Source: Skeletonema tropicum (lineage: Eukaryota > Bacillariophyta > Thalassiosirophyceae > Thalassiosirales > Thalassiosiraceae). Taken from it: a DNA stretch of 64,000 nt. Positions 1 through 10,934 of this stretch are shown in pieces. The stretch lies in assembly GCA_037178625.1 (NCBI GenBank), contig CM074131.1, positions 1,674,001 to 1,738,000 of the forward strand, read 5' to 3'. Below the pieces are notes generated by a model. It saw nothing but the letters and a program-made list of their open reading frames with translations. It had not been told where the DNA came from and searched no databases. How positions within the stretch are numbered: position 1 is the first letter of the stretch; each line of letters opens with the position of its first letter. Made by a program: the position numbers and the translations under genes.

Positions 1-21
1 CCCATCACCGCAGAAGGAGAT

Positions 22-864
22 ATGCCACAAAAGAAATTCTATCGAAGCCGTGCTCATTGCAATCCTCTTTCCTTCAATGAAGCATTCTACTATCCAACTC
101 GCCCTGACTTGTTTGATTGGACAGAGGAACATTATCCTGAGCACCCTTCGTTAGCACAAGATGAAAAGGAAATGTCTGGCTTTAACGCACAATCTGCCGC
201 CATTCGCCCAGACGTTCTTGACGTAGGATGCGGTTTCGGAGGACTCACAATGGCACTTTCTCCTGCACTACCCAACAATACAATACTAGGTCTTGAAATC
301 CGCGCAAAGGTTACAGAATATGTACGATTACGCATTGTTGCTCAACGAAAAGAAAATCCGGGTCAGTATCAAAACTGTTCGGTAATGAGAACAAATGCCA
401 TGAAATACTTGCCCAACTTTTTTCCCAAGGCATCTCTTGAGAAACTGTTCTTTTGTTTCCCTGATCCACATTTCAAGAGGAAGAATCATCCTCGTAGGAT
501 TGTTTCGGAACGGTTGCTATCTGAGTATGCATTCCTACTTAAACCCGAAGTTGGCAGATTGTATTGCATTACGGATGTGAAAGATCTGCACGATTGGCAT
601 GTCGAAAAGTGTGACGCCCATCCATTGTTTGAACGATTGACAGAGGAAGAAATGGAGGCGGATCCATGTGTTACATTGATGAAGACAGAGACTGAAGAGG
701 GAAAGAAGGTCAAGAGAGAAGGTAGGTTTGGGCATGATATGTACTATCAGGTGTACAAGCGTGTAGATGAGACGCTTGCTGATAATAAAGAAAAGGTTGG
801 ATTAGGGTCAATTAGTGCCGCAAACTTTTTTGGTGAGGGTGAGTTTGGCGTGGAAGTTCAGTAG
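22..864 (+). CDS. tRNA (guanine-N7-)-methyltransferase (METTL1/TrmB/Trm8 family)
   Basis: This enzyme transfers a methyl group from SAM to N7 of guanine 46 in the tRNA variable loop. In eukaryotes it normally works with a WD-repeat partner (Trm82/WDR4), which is not in this window. The product is 280 aa. It opens with the family's N-terminal QKKFYRSRAHCNP stretch, has a Rossmann SAM loop DVGCGFGG near residue 67, and the family signature FPDPHFKRKNHPRR near residue 152. The C-terminus (about 245-280) is a low-similarity tail. The ATG at 22 fits the usual start of the conserved domain, but the frame stays open to base 1, so an N-terminal extension outside the window cannot be excluded. No targeting peptide is visible from this start. 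The family call is secure; the exact start is not. Confidence 0.93.
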   Translation: MPQKKFYRSRAHCNPLSFNEAFYYPTRPDLFDWTEEHYPEHPSLAQDEKEMSGFNAQSAAIRPDVLDVGCGFGGLTMALSPALPNNTILGLEIRAKVTEYVRLRIVAQRKENPGQYQNCSVMRTNAMKYLPNFFPKASLEKLFFCFPDPHFKRKNHPRRIVSERLLSEYAFLLKPEVGRLYCITDVKDLHDWHVEKCDAHPLFERLTEEEMEADPCVTLMKTETEEGKKVKREGRFGHDMYYQVYKRVDETLADNKEKVGLGSISAANFFGEGEFGVEVQ

Positions 865-1446
865 ATATCGAATATAGTAGATATGTATATTGACGAAGAC
901 AATTATTGCCGCGAGGGTGGTACAATCGAAGGAAAAGACGATACGTATTTATCTTTACCATCGCAGCAAGACAATAAAATAACACAGGAGAGAGAGCACT
1001 GCATCAAATAACCGCCGCATTGCGTAATCTACTTTCCGTACTGTTCGGAACTCAAGTAGAAGCGCCTAGCTTCACTCTCTTCATTCAGATTCGTGTGAAC
1101 CTGCAGAAGTATGATGCCTACGATCACCCTCGACTACCCCTGCTTCTTGCTCCAGACGCAGAAGAAGAATGCTTCCTTGTGGTTCTTTGTTCGTCACTCT
1201 GTGTTCCTGCTTTGAGATTGGATGTGGTGGATAAAATCTTGACATTTTTAGTGTCAATGCCCAGCCGTGTTCTTCTTCATTGGATTTGAATGGCTTCGGA
1301 AAGACCCGTTCCTGTTTTTGGCGATTTTATACATTGGAGTTACATACATAAAGTAAAATAGGAGTTGTACTTAAAAAGTTGGCGAAGACATCCGACATCT
1401 ACCGGGCCAGAAGAAGTGACATCGTCACGCACACACAACAAAAAAA
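865..1446. other. Intergenic region without recognised gene
   Basis: This 582-bp stretch lies between the methyltransferase and the next gene, both on the plus strand, so it should hold the 3' end of the first and the promoter of the second. The only open frame in it (about 89 codons from 1020) begins with TTG and resembles nothing I know. I see no tRNA, repeat or clear regulatory site. Confidence 0.5.
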
Positions 1447-2645
1447 ATGCAAATCGCTGGCCGCGATGGCAAAAAAAGAAGCACTATGAATCTGAATGTA
1501 GAAAACAAGTGCTACAGTCAAGAGACAACAACGACAAACGAGAGACCCATGGAAAAACGAAAGCATTCAGGAATAGATGCATGTGATGCCGCCGCATCAA
1601 TGACGTCTGTAGCGATGAGCGGAGAGCAGGGCCCAGCGTCGCCGATGCATGAAGACGTGCATCAGCAGCAGCTTCTGCACGGAATGGAGCCTATCATTGA
1701 GCCCCTAAAAGTATGCTTGGACGATGACAGCTCAATAGAAGATGGAGACGAAGATATGTTTGATGATGATGCATTTTACTTTGGTGATGAAGACTTTGCT
1801 GCTCTTATGTCACATAATTCAATGAAGCGGACGCGGCCAACGACGCCATCATCCGCTTCTGCAGCACTTGCAAATCAAAGTTCTTTACACCCTCCGCTTC
1901 ATCATAGCGCCTCGGTGTTTAACGACCATCTCGGCATCAGCACTGTTACTGCTTCGTCGTCTGAAACGGCGCTATCATCCACTGGTAAGTTCGCATAGGG
2001 GAGACGGAAGTTCCCACCAGCGTCATGGCGTGGTGAAAAGTTGCCGAAACGGTATTGAATTCCTATGTAGATTCGTAGAAATTCATTGCATCGACGACGA
2101 TTGATGTCAAAAAAAAGATGATGCAGCAAAAGGGTGTGTCATGCTGTTAGGGTTATCCCTAAAATACCTGCATGGTGCGACTCATTTTTTCCTTCAACCG
2201 TCAACTAACAACTTCAACTCATCGTTCTCTTTTTTTTTATCCAGCATCTCTTGGTAATTTAACAGCATCTTCCTCCCATGCAAGCTGCAACTCATCATTA
2301 TCCAAGAAATCTAAATCAAAACGAAAAGTATCTCTACACAATGATGTTGCTGTGATGCCAATCCCATCACGAACAGAGTACTCCAGCTTAGTCAAGGAGC
2401 GTCTATGGAGCTCGGCCAATGATCTTTATCGAAATGCTGTCCGTAACAGCATTGAATTTGCTTCAGAAGGTTGGAACTGGAGAACAGTTGCAGATGATGA
2501 ACAAATGATACGGTCGCCTTCTGGTGAGCGTATCCATCCTATACACCTGATGAATGTGAATGCACCTTCACCTAATCAAGAAGGAGGTAAGAGAGAGATT
2601 GAGCGTGAAAATGATCTAATGGAAACTGAGCCATTAACTGCTTGA
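1447..2645 (+). CDS. Two-exon conserved stramenopile protein of unknown function
   Basis: Exon 1 is 1447-1984 and exon 2 is 2245-2645. The intron has donor GTAAGT at 1985 and acceptor CCAG ending at 2244. The frame is continuous across it (G|CA = Ala), giving 312 aa. The first 180 residues are low-complexity, with an acidic stretch (DDDSSIEDGDEDMFDDD). Exon 2 holds a compact conserved-looking block at about residues 205-265, with VMPIPSRTEYS, VKERLWSS and NSIEFASEGWNWR. As I recall, similar blocks (aliphatic, PS-x-x-EYS, LW, EF-SEGWDWR) recur in many diatom proteins without assigned function. There is no signal peptide or membrane segment. I do not recognise an enzyme; the acidic N-terminus would suit a nuclear or cytosolic protein, but that is inference. 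Confidence 0.75.
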
Positions 2646-3289
2646 TGTTATGAAGCTTGTGTCAAAGACGTATATGTATTACATTGCTCTGTTCTCTCGT
2701 ATTTGTACAAGTAACTTTAATTCGGATGTATATTGATGAGCTTTTTATTTTGACATTTACCACCTATTTTCACATCTTGCTTAACGCAATTCATAACCTT
2801 TTTTTGTTGAGGCTAGCAGAAATTTCACGACGAGGCAGCAGCAGTATTAGACGATATGCTTTGCCTTAAAACTTGTCTTTTACTTTTTCTGTTCCGTCTA
2901 CATAGTTCCACTCTCTCTAGACGAGTAAGCACGAAATTGGCAGCAAACGACTGGCCTGTACCTGAAGAGCTGAGGCATCTCACCAGCATTACCAGAAGGA
3001 AGGAGCAGGTCCACGGCATGGACCAGAGTGTACTACTACTTATTTACAAAGGTGCAGATTCATCTGTGCCATGAGTATTATGTAGCAAGTACGATACTGG
3101 GACCCGACACGGCAGTTTCACCTGATCATGTGATACTACTACTGGTTTACCTACTCAGACACCTACCTATATTCACTTCAATCTTCAAGCGTCATTTTCA
3201 AACAACAACCATCAACCAACATCCAAGCTACTGATCCAAGCAACCCACGACATGAACCATCATCATCCCTACCACTTGAACCGAAGGCA
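2646..3289. other. Intergenic region, no supported gene
   Basis: This 644-bp spacer separates two plus-strand genes. A 72-codon ATG frame at 2856-3074 begins with a hydrophobic run but has no recognisable domain, and it overlaps other random frames. No RNA gene or repeat was seen. Confidence 0.5.
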
Positions 3290-4927
3290 ATGTCAACGAA
3301 TAACAACGCTGCTCCGCCCAGCGACAGCGCTGCTGATGGGAAATTTGATGATTTAATTTCACTCGTTATGCGAAGAAGCCGCGGCGAGGTAGGGAATGAT
3401 GATATTGAAGATGCAATAAATTCCATCATCGGTGCACCGGCTGCAGCTTCGACTCGGAAGGTGAAAAATAATGATATCATCGTTCCTGATGAAGGGAATT
3501 ATGATGACGATGATGAAAGCGACAGTGATAAGCCACCACAAAAGAAACGTGCTGCGCTGGAAACAGAAGAGTACCTTCCTCCTGATGAAGAAGCGAAAGA
3601 ATCAATTGCTGCACGTAATGAAAAATTGGAGGAGATCCCCTTTGGAAAAATGGGTGAACGAATGATGGTTACGTTCGGAGATGGGACACAGCCGAACTTG
3701 GATGTGATATCGTCAGCTTTATTGGGAACGAGGTCATGTCTCCAGCGTGCGATTCTAGACGCGAGAGCTTTGCACCGAACTGCGAAAGAGAAATGGCACC
3801 AAGCAAGAGCTGCAGCTGTGATGCACCATAGTAGTAGTATGAAGGATCAGATGAAAAAGACAATTGGTGGAGAATCATCAGCCACGGTGCCATCAGCAGC
3901 GGATGATAGTGAGTTGTCTTTTCGAGCTCTTAGTGGTATTGATCCACTACGGTTTGACACACCGTGCGGATTTAATATTGAGCAACTTGAAACTTTATTT
4001 CCAGAAGAGATGAGCTCCTATCAGCGGTGGCAAAAGATGCACAAAGCCTACGTTGAAAATTCAGGTGATGACATGAAACAAACCAAAGTATTGAATGGTG
4101 ATGACGATACGAATAATAATAACAAAGAGGACACTGAAGAGGATGGGGGCGATGATACGATCGACTACGGTGGCAGATTGAATCTGCGTCTTGCAAACTT
4201 TGATGCAAGAACAACCGAGATGGGTGATGACTCTTACCTAAAATTTGCTGATTATCGAAAAGGTTCATTTCTGCCCAAAAATAGGGGGAAACCTACTGCT
4301 GACGTGAAGGAATGGAAAGAGAAAGCACCAAAAAAGCGAGGGCGAGCCAAACGCACGAACTGGCAAAATCTACACCATTCTTGTGTTGTTTTCTTGCATT
4401 GGATTGGATTTGATCAGAGATCGGCATTATCTCCACCTAATGAAGAGACTACTCAAGCACTAGGTTTTCTTGCTTACGACTTTTTTGGGAAGATTGTTGA
4501 AAAGGCAGTTTCACTACGCTTGGAATCTACTTCTAGTAAGGGTAAAGCAAGGACACTATTTGGTTCTGAAGAGCCCATTCTTGAGCTGACTGGAGGTGAT
4601 CAGTTGGGTGTGGAAGACATTGAACGTTCTTTGGCTGAGGTCAAAATGAATTCGTTGTATAGTTCGAAAGACGTGGAACTGGGCAACTCATCCAAAATTG
4701 CACAGCTCTACTTTGGACCTGGTTTTGAAGACCGTTTGGAATTAGAGATTGATGAGATATTTGGTCCAAAAAAGAAGAAGAAATTGAGTGCCCAAGAAAT
4801 GGAGAGACGCAAGGATGAAGAAACCTTATTTTCTGGCATAGCTGCGCCTCCAACTTTACTTTCTAATATCAATGACGTCCTCATCCAGAACAATGATGAT
4901 GAGTTGAAGGATAAGGAAGAAGGATAG
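3290..4927 (+). CDS. Acidic nuclear-type protein, possible histone-fold segment
   Basis: A single-exon 545-aa protein. Residues 75-115 are acidic and followed by a KKR cluster that could act as a nuclear signal. A second acidic, Asn-rich linker lies near 270-290. More ordered blocks are at about 118-170 (GKMGERMMVTFGDGTQ, then a helix-rich ALLGTRSCLQRAILDARAL), 205-250 (a short LRFDTPCGFNIEQLETLFP) and 360-400 (LHHSCVVFLHWIGFDQRSA followed by a predicted long helix ending in FFGKIVEKAV). The last block has the helix-loop-helix look of a histone-fold region of transcription factors, and it is followed by a D-x-ER segment and a conserved-looking C-terminus. I cannot assign the family; the histone-fold idea is inference from pattern only. 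The spacing to the convergent transporter gene downstream is about 200 bp. Confidence 0.7.
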   Translation: MSTNNNAAPPSDSAADGKFDDLISLVMRRSRGEVGNDDIEDAINSIIGAPAAASTRKVKNNDIIVPDEGNYDDDDESDSDKPPQKKRAALETEEYLPPDEEAKESIAARNEKLEEIPFGKMGERMMVTFGDGTQPNLDVISSALLGTRSCLQRAILDARALHRTAKEKWHQARAAAVMHHSSSMKDQMKKTIGGESSATVPSAADDSELSFRALSGIDPLRFDTPCGFNIEQLETLFPEEMSSYQRWQKMHKAYVENSGDDMKQTKVLNGDDDTNNNNKEDTEEDGGDDTIDYGGRLNLRLANFDARTTEMGDDSYLKFADYRKGSFLPKNRGKPTADVKEWKEKAPKKRGRAKRTNWQNLHHSCVVFLHWIGFDQRSALSPPNEETTQALGFLAYDFFGKIVEKAVSLRLESTSSKGKARTLFGSEEPILELTGGDQLGVEDIERSLAEVKMNSLYSSKDVELGNSSKIAQLYFGPGFEDRLELEIDEIFGPKKKKKLSAQEMERRKDEETLFSGIAAPPTLLSNINDVLIQNNDDELKDKEEG

Positions 4928-5124
4928 TCAAATGATTTCGCTTACTTAAATACTTTGTTTACATACACGCTTCCGAGTACTGAATGTTCAGAATTGATAT
5001 TACCATAAGTTCATTTGGAACAGCATGGTAAGAAATATTTAGCCCGATATATTAGATTACTTTATTCTCCAGTAAGACGCTGCAGTACAGAATAATGAAA
5101 CACTGTTCACATCTTCTAGCATGA

Positions 5125-6266
5125 TTAGAAGATTCCTAGAGCAGTTGTCACGGCAAATACTAAGAATAAAGTTCCGCCGATGATGCCAATAACCTTTTCT
5201 GAGACGTACTTTGATATGTAAGCACCTCCGATCACAGCAATTCCGGTGGCAACACCGTGAGCGGCAATCCCACCAGCAGCAACACTGACAGGGTTTTGAG
5301 CGGCTGAAAGAGCAATCGTTGCAAGGAAGGAACGGTCTCCAAATTCAGCGGCGAAAACAAGCGCAAAGATACTTGCAATTTGTGCACCAGCCGAGGCTTT
5401 CAAAATGGTATCACTTCCCTCAACAGTTTCCTCTGCCTCCTCAAACTCTTCGTCCATTGCACTCTTCTCTCCATCATTATCTTCTAATGCTTCTGACAAG
5501 ATTTTGACTCCAAAATAAGTAAATGCAAGAACAGCTGCTACATCATCCAATGGAACGCCATTTGCAATTCCTGCGGGTACTGCGTGGAATACCTGTCCAA
5601 TAATCACCGAAATGACAGTCATCACGGCAAGAGCTCCCAATGAACCAACGAACGAAATCAAGCGAGATAATTTGGCTGCCAAAAGAGCGGCCACGAAGAA
5701 TGTTTTGTCCCCAATTTCACTCAAAAATACCAAACTGAATGCTTGGTAAAATCCCGAATCTGTCAAACTATCAATCCAAGCAGAAGCTGATGCGGATGCA
5801 CCTCCAGCAATAGAGCTAATATCAGCAACAGTGATCGCATTCGACACAGCAGGCATTGCAAATGAAGCAATAGTCATCATTGCAACCGATGGTGCAACAA
5901 TGGCGATAGCATTGCGCATATGTGAATTGCTGCTCCTCTCCCTAAGCTGTATTCCGTCATCGATAATTACTTCGGGATGGTGTACCTCATCATCCACTAC
6001 ATCATCATACAACTGAATAGATTTTGCAGCAAGTGGCCCCCTAATGGCTGGCGTTGATGCTCTCGTTGCGGTTAAAGGCGAGCTGCAACATGTGAAAGCG
6101 TCAAAGTTAGATTCTATGTCATGCACATGATGATATAAACATAATCACGACACATCTCTTTGCAATTTCATCCTGAGATAAATCTTTCCACTTACCCCAC
6201 AAAACCATTTGCAACCTTGAAACAAATTCCAGCGGAAATCAGTCCTATTACTTTAAACGACTTCAT
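5125..6266 (-). CDS. Plastid-targeted GDT1/TMEM165/PAM71-like cation transporter
   Basis: Members of this family (UPF0016) exchange Mn2+ or Ca2+ for protons; plant PAM71/CMT1 supply Mn to the chloroplast. Exon 1 is 6266-6196 and encodes a hydrophobic signal peptide ending VANG|FVG. Exon 2 is 6082-5125. The 113-bp intron has donor GTAAGT and acceptor TTGCAG, and the codon is restored as GG|C. The mature 342-aa product has two repeats carrying the family motif E-x-G-D-K/R-T/S: EIGDKTFF and EFGDRSFL. Each sits in a set of about three membrane segments, with an acidic loop between them. The Phe after the signal peptide matches the diatom ASAFAP rule, so plastid import is likely. A longer reading from 6126 would lack the signal peptide and begin inside the intron, so I prefer the spliced form. 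The gene is divergent from the PDH E1 gene. Confidence 0.9.
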
Positions 6267-6700
6267 GTTAGAGTTAAGAATACAATAGTCTATGATATGA
6301 TAAATGTATGTCCCCGCCGCAAGATAAAAGGCAGTCAATTCAAATGCATTCCGATGCAACATGGATTCATCCTCTTGCTCTTGGATGGAAAAAACATGAA
6401 AAAAAGACACAACTCTGCCACTGATTCAGTGCCCCAACTCCAAGTGGAAGCTAGAGGAGGAAAGTGTGTGACATGAGACATACTCACTTTCATGATTCAT
6501 GTCAACAGCGACGTGCCGTAACAAACTGACACCTATGATACCACTGACGTCGACGGAAGCGCCTCGCCTTCGCCGCCAACTTCCACTTGCGCCAAGAGCC
6601 TGTCTCGCTCTCTCCATGAAGAAGACGTCATTGTTGTTGCAGCTGCTACCAATACCAAAGTTGGCGAGGCCATAAAATACCATCTATCCGCAACACAACC
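6267..6700. promoter_or_regulatory. Bidirectional promoter between two plastid-protein genes
   Basis: This 434-bp spacer separates the divergent GDT1-like and PDH E1 start codons, so it must hold both promoters. It contains one TGACGT (6545-6550) and one ACGTCA (6625-6630). Both match the CO2/cAMP-response core known from diatom carbonic anhydrase promoters, but single 6-mers are expected by chance at this length scale. No other element is claimed. Confidence 0.4.
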
Positions 6701-9512
6701 ATGAACTTTGCTAAGTATGCCCTAGCTGCGGCGCTATGCGCTGCATCCTCCACTGCATTTATGTAAGTGTTTTACCATGCTACATAGATGTATCTTTCAT
6801 GTATTGGCGTGTTCGTGAGAATCGACCATGCAATTGCACTGCGTTGGATTGCTGTCAGTCAGAATTGGTAGTATTTTCGCCATGGTTGCTCATAAGCTTT
6901 TTGCTGACTGATCATCTTATAACATTCATATATTTCTTCGTCTACAGCACACCAAAGAATGCTCGTGTTAGCCGATACACTGCCGGGCAGCAAGTTCCTT
7001 CCAAGGTCATGGCTGCAACTTTGGATACACCTACGGTAAGAAGAAATGCATTAAACTTCTATTAAATGAGTGATGATTTTGTGTGATGATTTCTAACCTA
7101 TTTTGTGTGGTGATTTCTTTTGGATGAATGAAACAATAGACTGAAGCTGCTGGTCCAAATGTTATGCGTCCTCCCATCGACTTCGTATGGAGTGATGTTG
7201 CAAGTCAGGTGAGGAATAGAATGCATGCATCAACTGCTTTTTGTAACTTCTTTTTGAAAAATACTCTAAACTCATTGTGCGCTCTCTTCCTATAGCTTGT
7301 TGAAAAGTTTGGATACTCCCAAGCCGAGGTTGACATGTACGATGGTGAAGTAGAGAACAATAAAGACAACCTCATCAAAATTTACAAAGCACTCCAAATG
7401 GCTCGTGGATTTGAGAATGCATGTAATCAACAATACATGCAAGGAAAGATTAGGGGATTCATGCATCTTGACAACGGTCAGGAAGCTATTCCTGGCCTTG
7501 TCGAATATGCTATCAAAAATGGTGATAAGAAATACTCTTACTACCGTGAGCACACTCATGCCATTGCTAGTGGTGTCGATGCTGGTGCAGTCATGGCAGA
7601 GCTTTTCATGAAGGAAACTGGTACCTGTAAGGGTGCTGGTGGATCAATGCACATTTTTGACAAGTCCACCTACTTCCAGGGTGGATGGGCACTTGTGTCC
7701 GAACAACTCCCATATGCTGCTGGTGCCGCCAAGAGTATTTTGATGGATCGTGCATTGGGTGTTTCTGATAATGAAGATTTTGAAAAGGTAGACGTAGCTC
7801 CACCTGCTGATGATGATCGTATTTCTATCGTATTCGTTGGAGAGGGTGGTGCACAAAATGGACGTACAGCAGAACTTCTCAACTCTGCTGCGAAGGATAA
7901 TCTCCCCCTTCTTCTCCTTGTTATTGACAATGGACGTGCTATTAACACATATACTGGTGACGTTGCCACAAATGGAAGTGTCTTTGACCAAGGAAAGCAC
8001 TATGGTGTACCTGGATTGCAAGTTGACGGTTATGATGCTGCCGATGTTGCCAAGGGAGGAAAGGCCGTTATCGACTACGTAAGAAGTGGAAAGGGACCTG
8101 CCATTCTTCAAGTGCACACCTACCGTTTCAACGGTCACTCCCCTGCTGACCCTGAGCATGAGCGTGGACGTAAGGATGAGAAGGCATGGGCACGAGCTGA
8201 GCAGGATCCTATCAAGAAATTTGAGGACAAATATACTGCCAACGGTGTTTTCACTGAAGATGAATTGAAGGAATTCAAGAAGGAAGTTTTGGCTGAAGTA
8301 AAGGCAGCTGTCAAGTTTGCCGATGATTCTCCTATGCCACCCATGGAACTTGCAAAGGAGCTTGAGTATCCTGATGCCCCCGACACTGACTACAACTTGA
8401 AGCCAGCACCCGCATATGCTGATGCCGTTAACGCACGAACCATCTCTCCCGAGCAGATGGAAACTGTTCAAGCTCACATTGCTGGTCTACGTGAGAAGGC
8501 CATCGCAGGAGACATTTCAATTGGAGATGCTATCAACCTTGCCATTCACGAAGAGATGCTTCGTGATCCTACAACTACCATCCATGCAGAGGATCTTCAA
8601 GCTGGATCATCGTACGATATCCCCAAGCTTACCCAGCAGACTTACGGAAAGACCCGTGCTGCTGACGAGATCATTGATGAGGGTCACTTCATCGGAAAGG
8701 CTCTTGGAGAGGGTATGAATGGATACCGACCAATTGTTGAGCTCATGAACACCAACTTCGGTATCTTCGGAATGGCTGAAATCAGTTCTGCTGGTAACAC
8801 TTACGCAACTACAGGTGGTCAATTTGACATGCCCATGACCATCGTTGGAGCTGGAGGTACCGCACCCAACCAAGCTCTTGGAGCTGAGCACAGTCAGCCC
8901 TTCCACGCTTACGTTATGGGAATTCCTGGATTGAAGATTTGCTCTGCTGCTTCACCTGATGCCGCCTACGGTATTACAAAAAGTATGATCCGTGATAATG
9001 GTCCATGCTTCCTTTTCGCTCCTGTTAAGATGATGAAGGAGGCTAAGGGATCACTTGAGCTTGACAAGTGCGCTCCTTTGAATAAGTCTGCTCTTCTTCA
9101 CGAGGCTTCTGCTGAGTCTGTGGCTGCTGGAAATGCTGTGACTGTGCTCACTTACCTCCATGGTGTCAAGGAGGCTCAGATGGTAATTGATGAGATCCAG
9201 GAAGAAGGATTCGACATTGATCTTATTGAGTTGAGAAGTTTGAAGCCACTTGATATGGACACGATCCGCAAGAGTCTTGAACGCACAAACAAGGTCGCTA
9301 TTCTTGATGAAAGTACAAAATCTGGAGGAATTGGAGCCACCGTTAGTGCCAGAATATCCGAGGAATGCTTCGACCTTCTAGATGCACCTGTGAGGCGTCT
9401 GTGTATGGACGACGCACCTGTGCCATATGCTTCTACCATGGAAGTCGCTGTCGTTAAGAGAGGAAGTGATCTTGTCCAAGGAGTCTTTGATTTGGCAACA
9501 GGTCAATACTAA
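6701..9512 (+). CDS. Pyruvate dehydrogenase E1, alpha and beta subunits fused, plastid-targeted
   Basis: Thiamine-diphosphate-dependent E1 of a 2-oxo acid dehydrogenase complex, most likely the plastid pyruvate dehydrogenase that feeds acetyl-CoA to fatty acid synthesis. Four exons (6701-6762, 6948-7035, 7140-7208, 7296-9512) join in frame to give 811 aa. Residues 1-20 form a signal peptide ending SSTA|F, followed by a basic transit-like stretch. E1-alpha spans about 100-440 (MARGFENACNQQYMQGKIRGF, YREHTHAIASG, TPP-binding GEGGAQNG near 255, YRFNGHSPADPE). E1-beta spans about 470-811 (TIHAEDL, GGQFDMPM, ALGAEHSQPFHAYV, LDESTKSGGIGATV). The TPP motif is unusual: Glu replaces the Asp of GDG, and the far end reads VIDNGRAIN rather than ENN-x-WAI. 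A single polypeptide for alpha and beta is atypical for PDH. Branched-chain 2-oxoacid E1 is the main alternative. Confidence 0.88.
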
Positions 9513-9623
9513 ATGGGATCTTCGAAGTTGTCAGTAGGTAGTATGATGACGTTGAAGATAATAATTAATCTGAACATATATTAAGCTAGATGTATTTCAT
9601 TATAGCAGCAGCAAGAACATCCA

Positions 9624-10934
9624 TTACCTATATGCGAACGCATCCATGATGAGCGGATCAAGCACCTGCTGAGCAAGTGCCAAGTCATCTGATGAGTACT
9701 CGCTCTGCGGGTTCACACTTCCATATCGAATCCAAGAATCAATCAACCCATTCCTGTGGCTCTGAGGGCCATGTCCGAAGCCAGCTTTTGCACTACGAAC
9801 AACGTAGTGGAATGTACCATTCGCAACATCTTTATCATCTGCTCTGTGCCCAAGAGTGCCTCCCGCACACTTGCAAACCGCCTCAGTGACCTCTTTTGGG
9901 AAAAATATAATATCTTCGAATCGAATCATTAGTGAAGGGAATGGTTTTCTTTTGCTCCCGTCATCCATGGTGGAGTTGCTGTAAAAGTAGTCACCATACC
10001 AGTCATTGAACAAATGGCCCAGAGATTTATGATTCGTTTGTCCTGGCCCAAACTTCACATGCACATCATTCCATTGATTATTCTCTTTCTTTAACTTTGG
10101 ACAAGTCTTTGAATTGGATCGTCCCTCCCAAGACGCAGTGTACGGATTTCGACACATGCTCTTCATCCAACCGAATGGATTACGCACGAGGACAATTGGC
10201 AACACCTCATCGATACTGTAGTTTGGTTTCTTGGAAGTAGTATACGCTCCACGGTATCTAGCAGGTGTATGCTTGCCCCAGAGAACCTGCCACTCGTTTC
10301 CATGACCTCGCTTGGCATTCCCCTTGAACTTTGCAACACGGTGAGGGTTTTGACAATTGTATTCCAAGAGCACACTTAAGAGATTGGTTCCTGTATTGAA
10401 GAGGCCAGCTGGAGCAATTCTACGCTGGGATGGATTGTCGGCTGTTATTCTCTGAAATGCCTCGCACGTCTCCAGTCCGTGGATGATTGGAGATGGATTG
10501 TTTGTTCGATGAATGTTGGTTAGGACTGTGTCCCACTGAGGTACAGAGTTCCAGTATGAAGCATACACTTGCGTAACATTTCTTGTTGTAAGCATTTGCC
10601 ACAATCTTTCTCTCCCTTGCAAAGTACCATCTGATGTGCTCGGTGTAATAAATCTCTCCTCGTCCTCAGCCACTTTAGTTTCTTGCTTTACATCTTTATT
10701 TGCAGATTGTTCATGTGAGTTACCATCATGTCTAATAACATGCTTTGTGTCATCGTGTTGAATTGGCTTCCTCCCTCCATCATGCAACCGTGGCGGATCC
10801 AACTTTGAAAGCTGCGAGCCAAGAGATAATTGTGTGGCTACTAGCGTTAAGAAAAGCAGGGCGATTAGCAACTTGATCAGCCTGCTGAGATTATTTGATC
10901 CTCGAGTTGATGAAGTGCTGGTAGTTCGTGCCAT
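9624..10934 (-). CDS. Type II membrane sulfotransferase-like protein
   Basis: A 436-aa protein beginning at the ATG at 10934; the longer frame to 10988 starts with TTG. Residues 1-16 are Ser/Thr/Arg-rich, followed by a single membrane anchor (LIKLLIALLFLTLVATQLSL) and a long Golgi-luminal-type domain. Near residue 180, GLFNTGTNLL resembles the 5'-phosphosulfate-binding loop of PAPS sulfotransferases. LVRNPFGWMKSMCRNPY resembles the 3'-phosphate-binding segment (R-N-P-x-x-W-x-x-S). LMIRFEDI lies further on. By family knowledge such enzymes sulfate glycans or proteins in the Golgi; the acceptor here is unknown. It is convergent with the PDH gene (111-bp gap) and divergent from NAE1. The fold call is fairly sure, the substrate is not. 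Confidence 0.72.
   Translation of the reverse strand: MARTTSTSSTRGSNNLSRLIKLLIALLFLTLVATQLSLGSQLSKLDPPRLHDGGRKPIQHDDTKHVIRHDGNSHEQSANKDVKQETKVAEDEERFITPSTSDGTLQGRERLWQMLTTRNVTQVYASYWNSVPQWDTVLTNIHRTNNPSPIIHGLETCEAFQRITADNPSQRRIAPAGLFNTGTNLLSVLLEYNCQNPHRVAKFKGNAKRGHGNEWQVLWGKHTPARYRGAYTTSKKPNYSIDEVLPIVLVRNPFGWMKSMCRNPYTASWEGRSNSKTCPKLKKENNQWNDVHVKFGPGQTNHKSLGHLFNDWYGDYFYSNSTMDDGSKRKPFPSLMIRFEDIIFFPKEVTEAVCKCAGGTLGHRADDKDVANGTFHYVVRSAKAGFGHGPQSHRNGLIDSWIRYGSVNPQSEYSSDDLALAQQVLDPLIMDAFAYR

Noticed and set aside
1020..1289. 89-codon frame in the first intergenic region
   Set aside because: It starts with TTG and has no recognisable motif; starts in this genome should be ATG.
2856..3074. 72-codon ATG frame with hydrophobic start
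   Set aside because: No domain and several overlapping random frames; not enough to call a gene.
5125..6126. Unspliced start for the GDT1-like gene at 6126
   Set aside because: It reads through the intron; the spliced form restores a signal peptide with a plastid junction and exact frame.
7644..8477. 277-codon frame antisense to PDH E1
   Set aside because: It lies wholly inside a well-conserved coding exon on the other strand and has no start context or family; a shadow of codon bias.
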